This document shows, one piece after another, positions 1-4,824 of a stretch of 7,553 bases of DNA. Position 1 is the first letter of the stretch. Each line of letters begins with the position of its first letter. Both the position numbers and the translations under genes were made by a program. The notes beneath the pieces are model-generated. The model saw only the letters and a list, made by a program, of their open reading frames with translations. It did not search any database and had not been told where the DNA came from. Source of the stretch: Candidatus Ruminimicrobiellum caprinum (GTDB lineage: Bacteria > Elusimicrobiota > Endomicrobiia > Endomicrobiales > Endomicrobiaceae); NCBI GenBank assembly GCA_017413305.1, contig JAFPUA010000013.1:1-7553 (forward strand), written 5' to 3'.

Positions 1-308
1 GCTGGGTTCAGTACGTCGTGAGACAGTACGGTCTCTATCTACCGTGGGCGCAGGAAATTTTAGGGGGCTCGTTCTTAGTACGAGAGGACCGGAATGAACG
101 CACCTCTGGTGTTTCGGTTGTTCTGCCAAGAGCATTGCCGAGTAGCCAAGTGCGGTTAAGATAAACACTGAAAGCATATAAGTGTGAAACTTTCCCCAAG
201 ATAAGATTTCCCCAAAGGACACCAGTAGACTACTGGTTTGATAGGCAAGAAGTGTAAGTACAGTAATGTATTCAGCTAACTTGTACTAATCGTCCGTTTG
301 GCTTGGTC
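1..308 (+). rRNA. 23S ribosomal RNA, 3' end (partial)
   Basis: This is the last part of the large-subunit rRNA; the 5' part lies outside the window. The universally conserved sarcin-ricin loop AGTACGAGAGGACCGG is at 77-92, the GTCGTGAGACAG block is near 15-26, and the typical terminal stretch with CTGAAAGCAT and GTACTAAT runs to about 299. The 3' boundary is placed near 308, in the CTTGG part that normally pairs with the 23S 5' end; it is accurate to a few bases only. A 5S gene follows 118 bases later, with no tRNA between. Confidence 0.97.
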
Positions 309-327
309 ACATTCTCTAATCTGAGAT

Positions 328-356
328 TTGACATTTTTAACAAAAAGTGATATAAT
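328..356 (+). promoter_or_regulatory. Perfect-consensus sigma70 promoter between 23S and 5S
   Basis: TTGACA at 328-333 and TATAAT at 351-356 are separated by exactly 17 bases, which is the full sigma70 consensus. Transcription would begin near 363, about 64 bases before 5S. A small hairpin, TAGTC/GACTA with loop GGTTT at 361-375, lies right at that start. By inference, 5S can be transcribed independently of 23S, or boosted. Chance occurrence in AT-rich spacer DNA cannot be excluded, but 12 of 12 matches with ideal spacing is unusual. Confidence 0.75.
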
Positions 357-426
357 ACACTAGTCGGTTTGACTATTAAGTTTAATGAATTAAGTTCTTT
401 TTAAGAAGTATTAAAATTGAAAAATT

Positions 427-542
427 TCTGGTGACTATACCTGTGAGGTCACACCCGATCCCATTCCGAACTCGGAAGTTAAGCTCATATGGGCCGATGG
501 TACTTGGACCGCAGGGTCCCGGGAGAGTAGGTCGTTGCCAGA
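427..542 (+). rRNA. rrf: 5S ribosomal RNA
   Basis: The 116-nt length fits the family. Conserved 5S blocks are visible: CCGATCCCATTCCGAACTC near 456-474, GAAGTTAAGC near 475-484 and GGGAGAGTAGGTCG near 521-534. Helix I closes the molecule: 427-435 (TCTGGTGAC) pairs with 534-542 (GTTGCCAGA) over 9 bp including two G-U wobbles, and this sets both ends. The gene follows 23S in the normal order and is followed by a strong terminator. Confidence 0.97.
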
Positions 543-552
543 TTCTTTATAG

Positions 553-589
553 AAAAATAGGTATGTAAGAAATTACATACCTATTTTTT
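553..589 (+). terminator. Intrinsic terminator of the rRNA operon
   Basis: A 16-bp perfect stem (553-568 with 573-588) is closed by a GAAA tetraloop of the GNRA type (569-572), with a run of six T at 584-589 on the plus strand. It lies 10 bases after 5S. The matching A run at the left base means it could also stop minus-strand transcription. Confidence 0.93.
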
Positions 590-603
590 ATTGCGACATT
601 ATC

Positions 604-685
604 TTTTGAATTTAAACTGTGTTGCAGCACTCCTAATTTATGTTGAATAAACTTCGTCGTGCTGATTCCTTATCTAAATTCAAAA
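604..685. repeat. 82-bp nested imperfect inverted repeat
   Basis: Three nested stems share one axis. The outer stem is 11 bp (604-614 TTTTGAATTTA with 675-685 TAAATTCAAAA). The middle stem is 6 bp (625-630 CAGCAC with 659-664 GTGCTG). The inner stem is 5 bp (637-641 with 647-651, loop GTTGA). A symmetric 10 x 10 internal loop separates the outer and middle stems. No ORF crosses it and it matches no RNA family I recognise. It could be a dispersed repeat, a decayed mobile-element end or a small structured RNA; orientation is unknown. Confidence 0.5.
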
Positions 686-696
686 TATTTCATCGC

Positions 697-728
697 TTAA
701 GAATTGCAATATATTATGCAGTTCTTAA
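697..728. other. 12-bp hairpin in the rRNA-pilin intergenic region
   Basis: Positions 697-708 pair with 717-728 over 12 bp (11 Watson-Crick pairs plus one T-G), around an 8-base loop. It begins 12 bases after the nested inverted repeat and may belong to the same element. Neither side has a strong T run, so it does not look like an intrinsic terminator. The rest of 590-763 shows no coding signal. Confidence 0.45.
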
Positions 729-763
729 AAAGTAATTATAAACCATAAATCTATAAACTACGT

Positions 764-796
764 AAAAAAAGAGCAGATATTTTTCTCTGCTCTTTT
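764..796 (-). terminator. Intrinsic terminator of the pseudopilin gene
   Basis: An 11-bp perfect stem (767-777 with 786-796, GAGCAGA core, 8-base loop) is followed on the minus strand by seven T (plus-strand A run 764-770). It lies 39 bases past the pseudopilin stop codon. The plus-strand side has a shorter, interrupted T run, so it may work in both directions. Confidence 0.88.
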
Positions 797-798
797 CT

Positions 799-825
799 TC
801 AAGATTTTGCTATGTTAAATCTTGA
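799..825 (-). other. Hairpin in the pseudopilin 3' UTR with AACATAGCA loop
   Basis: A perfect 9-bp stem (799-807 with 817-825) sits between the stop codon at 835 and the terminator. Read on the minus-strand RNA, its 9-base loop is AACATAGCA. The same loop sequence, on an unrelated stem, occurs in the leader of the same gene (1386-1394). It has no T run of its own, so it is more likely a 3' stabiliser or binding element than a terminator. Confidence 0.6.
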
Positions 826-834
826 TTTTATGGA

Positions 835-1272
835 TTATATTTTTATTGCAGTTTTTCCTGATACAACCATATCAAATCTTTCTGTTAAATTGTATTTTTG
901 TGTTATGGATGCATCATTACTAAGTATTGTGACATCGAAATAATGTTTATATGACTGATCTCCAGTTTCATGCCAGTCATTCCAATAAGTAAATAATGAA
1001 AAGTATTTGTTGTTAATTGCATTAATTCCTAATACAGGGTCATTAAAAGTGTTATAAGGAAAAGGCAGATATCTTTTCAGAAAATATCCATATTCATTAT
1101 AATAATTAATTTGAGCTTCTTTTATTACGCCAAGTAAGGCATATCCTTCCGCAAGGGTAGTATATTCTTTAGAACGATGGCCTCTGTAAATAGGCCATGA
1201 GATTAAAGATAAAATAATAACAATTGTTAGAGTGATAATTAATTCCATTAATGTAAAACCTTTCTTTTTCAT
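835..1272 (-). CDS. Type IV pilin-like (pseudopilin, PilE-type) protein
   Basis: Encodes 145 aa. It begins MKKKG|FTLMELIITL, a textbook class III signal: short basic leader, Gly at -1, Phe at +1 and Glu at +5 of the mature protein, followed by a hydrophobic helix of about 20 residues. A prepilin peptidase should cut after G5, and the helix would pack into a pilus or pseudopilus at the inner membrane. The C-terminal part is aromatic-rich (YFSLFTYWNDW, YKHYFDV) and has no cysteine, so no pilin disulfide loop. An in-frame ATG further upstream (1380) would add 36 residues before the prepilin leader. I reject it because 1272 has a good ribosome site (AAGGAGAC, plus 1277-1284) and the signal must be N-terminal. 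The gene stands alone, with its own promoter, long leader and terminator. The specific pilus system cannot be assigned. Confidence 0.9.
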   Translation of the reverse strand: MKKKGFTLMELIITLTIVIILSLISWPIYRGHRSKEYTTLAEGYALLGVIKEAQINYYNEYGYFLKRYLPFPYNTFNDPVLGINAINNKYFSLFTYWNDWHETGDQSYKHYFDVTILSNDASITQKYNLTERFDMVVSGKTAIKI

Positions 1273-1282
1273 ATTTGTCTCC

Positions 1283-1311
1283 TTGCTATTTATAAATTTT
1301 TTTTGTATAAT
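1283..1311 (+). promoter_or_regulatory. Possible plus-strand promoter inside the pilin leader
   Basis: TTGCTA (1283-1288) and a perfect TATAAT (1306-1311) are 17 bases apart, with a T-tract spacer. The 17-base block 1297-1313 (T run then GTATAATAA) is repeated exactly at 1959-1975 in the lpxB promoter. A start near 1318 would give the HTH gene a leader of about 213 nt and overlap the divergent pilin leader for about 140 bases, or make an antisense RNA. The -35 box matches only 4 of 6. Confidence 0.35.
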
Positions 1312-1409
1312 AAGCCGAGCGTAAGTAAAAGTATATCGTTTGATTGTAATTGTTGCTATATTACAATTATAATTTTTCAATCTAATGCTATGTTTAGACT
1401 GCTCGGCTT
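1312..1409 (-). promoter_or_regulatory. Structured pilin mRNA leader, three-way-junction fold
   Basis: On the minus-strand RNA, P1 is 9 bp of GC-rich pairing (1401-1409 AAGCCGAGC with 1312-1320 GCTCGGCTT) in otherwise very AT-rich DNA. It encloses P2 (7 bp with one G-U, 1394-1400 with 1379-1385) and P3 (8 bp, 1360-1367 with 1343-1350). P2 starts directly against P1. The loops are ACATAGCA and ATAGCAACA, sharing ATAGCA. A 22-nt single strand (1321-1342) joins P3 to P1. The layout resembles riboswitch or cis-RNA aptamers, about 28 nt before the ribosome site, but it lacks the conserved bases of the c-di-GMP-I (GEMM) class and I match it to no known family. Confidence 0.5.
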
Positions 1410-1426
1410 TTTGGATTTATATTTTA

Positions 1427-1466
1427 TTTTTATAAAAATATATCAATTGATGTCATTTTATAAAAT
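1427..1466. promoter_or_regulatory. 40-bp composite palindrome, candidate operator
   Basis: Three perfect palindromes lie in a row: TTTTTATAAAAA (1427-1438), ATCAATTGAT (1442-1451) and ATTTTATAAAAT (1455-1466). Their centres (1432.5, 1446.5, 1460.5) are exactly 14 bp apart, and the outer two share TTTTATAAAA. The right one covers the end of the pilin -10 box and the predicted start site at 1458, where a bound protein would block transcription. The divergent HTH protein is the obvious candidate binder, by inference. AT-rich DNA makes single short palindromes common; the regular spacing is the stronger signal. Confidence 0.45.
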
Positions 1467-1493
1467 TATAGTTTAAAATTTTCTTTTTGTCAA
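1465..1493 (-). promoter_or_regulatory. Perfect-consensus sigma70 promoter of the pseudopilin gene
   Basis: Read on the minus strand, TTGACA (1493-1488) and TATAAT (1470-1465) are 17 bases apart, all 12 positions matching consensus. The predicted start is an A at about 1458, giving a leader of about 186 nt before the ATG at 1272. It matches consensus as fully as the 23S-5S spacer promoter, which suggests the pilin is, or can be, strongly transcribed. Confidence 0.8.
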
Positions 1494-1530
1494 GAGAAAT
1501 TTTTATTTTATTAAAAATAGGGGATTTTTT

Positions 1531-1899
1531 ATGCCTAAGAATTTAGTTTTTGAAAAAATGATTATAGAATTTAACAAAGGCTTTTCATTAGGTAGTCAGG
1601 CTAAATTTGCCAGAGAAATGAATATTACACCTCAACTTGTAAATTCTTGGTTGAAAGGGAAAAGTGTTCCTTCTCCTGCAAATATGGAAAAATTATCAAA
1701 AATATTTAATAAATCACAGGAAGAAATACAAGGTGTTTTTACGCAAAATCTTGAAGAACAATATGTTACTGATGACGATAAAATTTTAAAATATAAAGAA
1801 AAAATAAAGTTGCTTGAAGAAAAAATAAAAATTTTAGAAGAAAGAAATAGCTTTTTAGAAGAACAAATAAAATTTTATAAAGAAAATTTCAAAAGATAA
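1531..1899 (+). CDS. XRE-like helix-turn-helix regulator with C-terminal leucine zipper
   Basis: Encodes 122 aa. Residues about 7-66 form a Cro/C1 (XRE)-type helix-turn-helix: the core QAKFAREMNITPQLVNSWLKG (23-43) is followed by PSPANMEKLSKIFN, the usual last helix. Residues 85-116 form a regular coiled coil: 'a' positions I85, I92, I99, N106, I113 and 'd' positions Y88, L95, L102, L109, Y116. The single Asn at an 'a' position recalls GCN4, where it favours a parallel dimer. The protein is likely a dimeric DNA-binding regulator in the cytoplasm; its target is not known. The start is supported by AGGGGA at 1519-1524, 6 bases before ATG. It is divergent from the pseudopilin gene across a 258-bp region with a composite palindrome, so control of pilin and itself is plausible but unproven. 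No convincing terminator follows. Confidence 0.85.
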   Translation: MPKNLVFEKMIIEFNKGFSLGSQAKFAREMNITPQLVNSWLKGKSVPSPANMEKLSKIFNKSQEEIQGVFTQNLEEQYVTDDDKILKYKEKIKLLEEKIKILEERNSFLEEQIKFYKENFKR

Positions 1900-1944
1900 A
1901 AGTTTTATATTTTTATTTTTTTATAAATTACTAAGCAAATTTTA

Positions 1945-1973
1945 TTGCCGAAGGTAATTTTTTTTTGTATAAT
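1945..1973 (+). promoter_or_regulatory. lpxB operon promoter, predicted near-leaderless start
   Basis: TTGCCG (1945-1950) and a perfect TATAAT (1968-1973) are 17 bases apart. The expected start is 1980-1983, and the lpxB ATG is at 1983, so the mRNA would have 0-3 leader bases. Consistent with this, no clear ribosome-binding sequence precedes the ATG; only AAAGTGG at 1974-1980 is vaguely similar. The -35 box matches 4 of 6. Confidence 0.55.
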
Positions 1974-1982
1974 AAAGTGGTT

Positions 1983-3080
1983 ATGAATAATAATATTTTA
2001 ATTTCTGCGGGGGATATATCAGGGGATATTCACGCAGCTAACTTAATAAAAGAAATAAAGAAACTTTATTTATCTAATATAGAAAATAAAGCTGAGGTTT
2101 ATGCTGTCGGCGGGAATCAGCTAAAAACAGTTGCTGATACTTTTATTGAAGATATAGTAAATTTAAATGCATTTGGTTTTTTCCCGATAAAACAAGTTCT
2201 TTTTTTAAAAAATGTTTTTAAAAAAATTCAACAAATTCTTGTTGATAAGAATATAAAAAAAGTCATTTTAGTTGACTATTACGGCTTTAATATTCATATT
2301 GCAAAAGCCGCACACGAATTAAAAATCCCCGTATACTATTTTATTGCACCGCAAGTGTGGGCATCAAGAAAATACAGAATAAAAAATATTGCAAAATATG
2401 TTGATGTAGTGTTCCCTTTTCTCCCGTTTGAAAAAGAAATGTATGAAAAAGAAAATATAAAAGTTTTCTTTGAAGGTAACCCTTTAATTGATTTAGTCCC
2501 TTCAGAATCAAATCAACAATTATCAATTAGAAAAGAACAATTAGTAATCGGACTTTTTGCCGGAAGCAGAAAAAACACAATTTTAAGGCATCTTCCCGTA
2601 ATTCTTGATACAGTAAAAATATTAAAAGAAAAAATAAATGCAAAATTTATTTTATTTTCTCTTGAGAAATTGGATTATGAAATTCCCGACTATATAGAAG
2701 TAAAAACAGGCAAAAACTTCGAAGAAAGAAAAGATATTGATATAGCAATTTGTCCATCGGGAACAGTAAGCTTGGAAAATGCTTTAATGGGCATTCCTAT
2801 GGTAGTAATGTATAAACTTTCAAATGCAAATTACTGGTTAGCCAGAATGCTGATAAATGTAAAATATATCACACTCGCAAACATTTTGCTTAACAAAGAA
2901 ATTGTCCCGGAATGTATTCAGCATAATGCAACCCCGGAAAAAATATCAAATAAAGTGTTAAAGATTTTACAACCGGACAATTATGTAAAAGTAAAGAAAG
3001 AATTACAGCATTTTAGAGATATGTTAGGTACAAAAGGCGTTTATTCTCGTGTGGCACAAAAAATTATCAATTTACAATAG
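1983..3080 (+). CDS. lpxB: Lipid-A-disaccharide synthase
   Basis: Encodes 365 aa, near the family's usual 370-390. LpxB (glycosyltransferase family 19) joins UDP-diacylglucosamine and lipid X into the lipid A disaccharide at the cytoplasmic face of the inner membrane. Family motifs appear in order: SAGDISGD (8-15), GGNQLK (43-48), VDYYGFN (97-103), IAPQVWASRKYRIKNIAKYVD (121-141), FLPFEKEMYE (146-155), GNPLID (165-170), FAGSRKNTILRHLP (192-205), CPSGTVSLENALMGIPMVVMYK (257-278) and KYITLANILLNKEIVPE (294-310). Departures from the common pattern are N166 where GHP is usual and S128 where a second Trp (VWAW) is usual. The start at 1983 is chosen because an upstream TTG (1965) overlaps the -10 box, and the N-terminus from 1983 aligns with the family. 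It opens a tightly packed operon: the msbA-like gene starts 8 bases later and its ribosome site overlaps this stop codon. Confidence 0.95.
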   Translation: MNNNILISAGDISGDIHAANLIKEIKKLYLSNIENKAEVYAVGGNQLKTVADTFIEDIVNLNAFGFFPIKQVLFLKNVFKKIQQILVDKNIKKVILVDYYGFNIHIAKAAHELKIPVYYFIAPQVWASRKYRIKNIAKYVDVVFPFLPFEKEMYEKENIKVFFEGNPLIDLVPSESNQQLSIRKEQLVIGLFAGSRKNTILRHLPVILDTVKILKEKINAKFILFSLEKLDYEIPDYIEVKTGKNFEERKDIDIAICPSGTVSLENALMGIPMVVMYKLSNANYWLARMLINVKYITLANILLNKEIVPECIQHNATPEKISNKVLKILQPDNYVKVKKELQHFRDMLGTKGVYSRVAQKIINLQ

Positions 3081-3088
3081 GAGATTTT

Positions 3089-4048
3089 ATGGACTATAAA
3101 AGACTAATTAAGTATGCGTTGCCATATAAAGGCAGATTCTTTTGGGCAATAATTTCAATGGGTATATATTCCGCTGTTACAGGTATCTTGGTGTATCTGT
3201 CCAAAAAAATAATGGATGGAGTTTTTATTAACGATGATCCTGTTAAGGCTAAATATACTTTGATAGGTTTGTGTTTAATTATGCCGGCAATATATGCAAT
3301 AAAAGGTATTGCAGATTACGGCAGGTGCTATTTTTTAAATTATGTTGCACAAAATGCCATAAAAGATTTGCGTCAAGAACTTTGCGAAAAGTTAATAAAA
3401 CTTTCACATGGCTTTTATGTAAAAAACACATCTTCAAAAATTATGTCCAGACTTACTAACGATATAAATGCATTACAAGAGGCCTTGGTAAAAGTTCCAC
3501 CTACACTTTTAAGAGACGGTCTTATCATTATCGGTATGATAGGCGGGCTTTTTTATCTTCATTGGAAATATGCTTTCTTCATAGTAGTTGTGCTTCCTGT
3601 ACTTGGTATTCCTCTTGCACAGTTTGCAAGAAAATTAAAGAAAGCTTCAAAAGACAGTATGGTACAGATATCGGAAATTTATACTTCTTTACAGGAAATA
3701 TTGAGCGGGTTTTCGGTTATAAAATCTTTTTGCAGAGAAGAACATGAAGAAAAAAGATTTTCCGTCGAGAATAAAGCATATTACAATGTTCAGCAAAGAA
3801 TTACCAGAGTAGATGCCAGAACTACTCCCGTTATGGAATTTTTGTCTATGACGGGTGTCGCTATAGTTTTATGGTTCGGGGGTAAAGATGTTATTGACGG
3901 AGTATGGACTTTAGGTGATTTTACGGCATTTATTCTTGCTATTACGCAGATGTATCAGCCTATTAAAAATTTTGCTCAGTTAAACTCAACAATACAGAAA
4001 GCTTCTAAGGTACAGAGCGTGTGTTTGAAATTTTTGATGAGAAGATAG
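3089..4048 (+). CDS. msbA: MsbA-like ABC exporter, N-terminal transmembrane half (frameshifted)
   Basis: The reading frame gives 319 aa, of which residues 1-309 are authentic. It is a type I ABC exporter transmembrane domain with six predicted helices near 17-37, 56-77, 138-157, 160-178, 248-264 and 275-295. The loop text SRLTNDINALQEAL (120-133) and ILSGFSVIKSFCREEHE (204-220) is typical of MsbA-type half-transporters. After Q309 the frame is wrong and a 10-residue out-of-frame tail ends at 4048. The ATP-binding half continues in the -1 frame. Joining the two at 4015 gives 573 aa, close to E. coli MsbA (582), with no residues missing. The neighbour lpxB supports lipid A/LPS export as the role, but a multidrug exporter of the same fold cannot be excluded. 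AGGAG at 3079-3083 is the ribosome site. As it stands this half cannot hydrolyse ATP. Confidence 0.88.
   Translation: MDYKRLIKYALPYKGRFFWAIISMGIYSAVTGILVYLSKKIMDGVFINDDPVKAKYTLIGLCLIMPAIYAIKGIADYGRCYFLNYVAQNAIKDLRQELCEKLIKLSHGFYVKNTSSKIMSRLTNDINALQEALVKVPPTLLRDGLIIIGMIGGLFYLHWKYAFFIVVVLPVLGIPLAQFARKLKKASKDSMVQISEIYTSLQEILSGFSVIKSFCREEHEEKRFSVENKAYYNVQQRITRVDARTTPVMEFLSMTGVAIVLWFGGKDVIDGVWTLGDFTAFILAITQMYQPIKNFAQLNSTIQKASKVQSVCLKFLMRR
4013..4021 (+). other. One-base frameshift site in the msbA-like gene
   Basis: The upstream frame reads ...K V Q ending with CAG at 4013-4015; the downstream frame resumes with GAG CGT GTG TTT GAA (E R V F E) from 4015. The family usually has an uninterrupted stretch such as ALASAERVFE here, and KASKVQ-ERVFE fits without a gap, so exactly one base, a G after 4015, appears lost. 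There is no X XXY YYZ slippery heptamer or long homopolymer, which argues against programmed frameshifting. Confidence 0.8.
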
Positions 4049-4809
4049 AAATTGTAGATGCTCCAAATGCAAAAGAGCTAAATGAATTTTCAAAAGATAT
4101 CGTTTATAAAAATGTGGTCTTTTCTTATGAACAAGATAAAACTATATTGAAAAATGTCAGCCTTGATATTAAGAAAGGACAAACAGTTGCTTTTGTCGGG
4201 CCGTCAGGTTCGGGTAAGAGTACGATTGCTAATTTGATATTAAGATTTTACGATGTAAATTCCGGTGAAATTTTAGTGGATGGAACAAATATAAAAAATA
4301 TTCAAATAAAATCTTTAAGAGACAAAATCGGCACAGTTTCTCAAGATGTATTTTTATTTAACAACACTATAAAGTACAATATTTCTTACGGGAAACTTGA
4401 TGCTACCGATGAAGAAATAGAAGCCGCCGCTAAAGCTGCCAACGCACATAAATTTATATCGAATTTACCGGAAGGATACAACACTTTAATCGGTGAACGC
4501 GGTATGAAACTTTCCGGCGGAGAAAAACAGAGAATAGCTATAGCTCGTGCAATGTTAAAAAATCCGCCTATACTTGTACTTGATGAAGCGACATCGGCAC
4601 TTGATAGCGAATCCGAAAAGCTCGTGCAGGAAGCTATAGAAAATTTAATGAAAAACAGAACCGTAATATTAATAGCGCACAGACTTGCTACAGTTAGAAA
4701 TGCAGATAAAATCGTGGTAATAGACAGAGGAACAATTGCAGAAACAGGAACGCATACGGAGCTGCTTGCCAAAAACGGTGTATATGCGAAACTCTGCAAT
4801 ATGCAGTAA
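4021..4809 (+). CDS. msbA: MsbA-like ABC exporter, C-terminal ATP-binding half (frameshifted)
   Basis: This is a complete nucleotide-binding domain of 262 aa when counted from the GTG at 4021. Numbering from there: A-loop Y36, Walker A GPSGSGKST (60-68), Q-loop Q108, signature LSGGEKQ (164-170), Walker B ILVLDEA (184-190, catalytic E189), D-loop SALD (192-195) and switch H220. All key residues are intact, so the break in the gene is either recent or tolerated. The true protein start is uncertain. The frame is open from 4009, and sequence from 4015 (ERVFEIFD) belongs to the ancestral fusion with the preceding transmembrane half. The GTG has only AAGG (4007-4010) upstream, a weak ribosome site, and the upstream frame ends 25 bases into this one, so re-initiation is conceivable. 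If translated separately, it could still assemble with the membrane half, as in split ABC systems; that is inference. Confidence 0.88.
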   Translation: MFEIFDEKIEIVDAPNAKELNEFSKDIVYKNVVFSYEQDKTILKNVSLDIKKGQTVAFVGPSGSGKSTIANLILRFYDVNSGEILVDGTNIKNIQIKSLRDKIGTVSQDVFLFNNTIKYNISYGKLDATDEEIEAAAKAANAHKFISNLPEGYNTLIGERGMKLSGGEKQRIAIARAMLKNPPILVLDEATSALDSESEKLVQEAIENLMKNRTVILIAHRLATVRNADKIVVIDRGTIAETGTHTELLAKNGVYAKLCNMQ

Positions 4810-4824
4810 CCTTAGAGGGAAAAT

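Noticed and set aside
309..426. tRNA gene in the 23S-5S spacer
   Set aside because: No cloverleaf, no GGTTCGA-type T-arm and no CCA end can be found in these 118 bases.
1273..1380. Upstream ATG that would extend the pseudopilin by 36 residues
   Set aside because: It would bury the prepilin cleavage site and run through the structured leader, and 1272 has its own ribosome site.
1312..1409. c-di-GMP-I (GEMM) riboswitch in the pilin leader
   Set aside because: The conserved GEMM core and tetraloop-receptor sequences are absent; only the general position upstream of a pilin is similar.
1900..1964. Terminator between the HTH gene and lpxB
   Set aside because: There are T runs but no stable hairpin before them; read-through into lpxB remains possible.
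1965..1982. TTG start for lpxB giving a 371-aa protein
   Set aside because: It overlaps the -10 box of the lpxB promoter; alignment with the family begins at the ATG at 1983.
4007..4021. Programmed -1 frameshift in the msbA-like gene
   Set aside because: There is no X XXY YYZ heptamer, no homopolymer, and no strong stimulatory hairpin just downstream that I can see; a lost base explains it more simply.
4386..4799. 137-aa minus-strand ORF
   Set aside because: It lies wholly antisense to the conserved ATPase domain (signature, Walker B and H-loop region) and reads as low-complexity Ser/Ala text; it is a shadow of the real gene.
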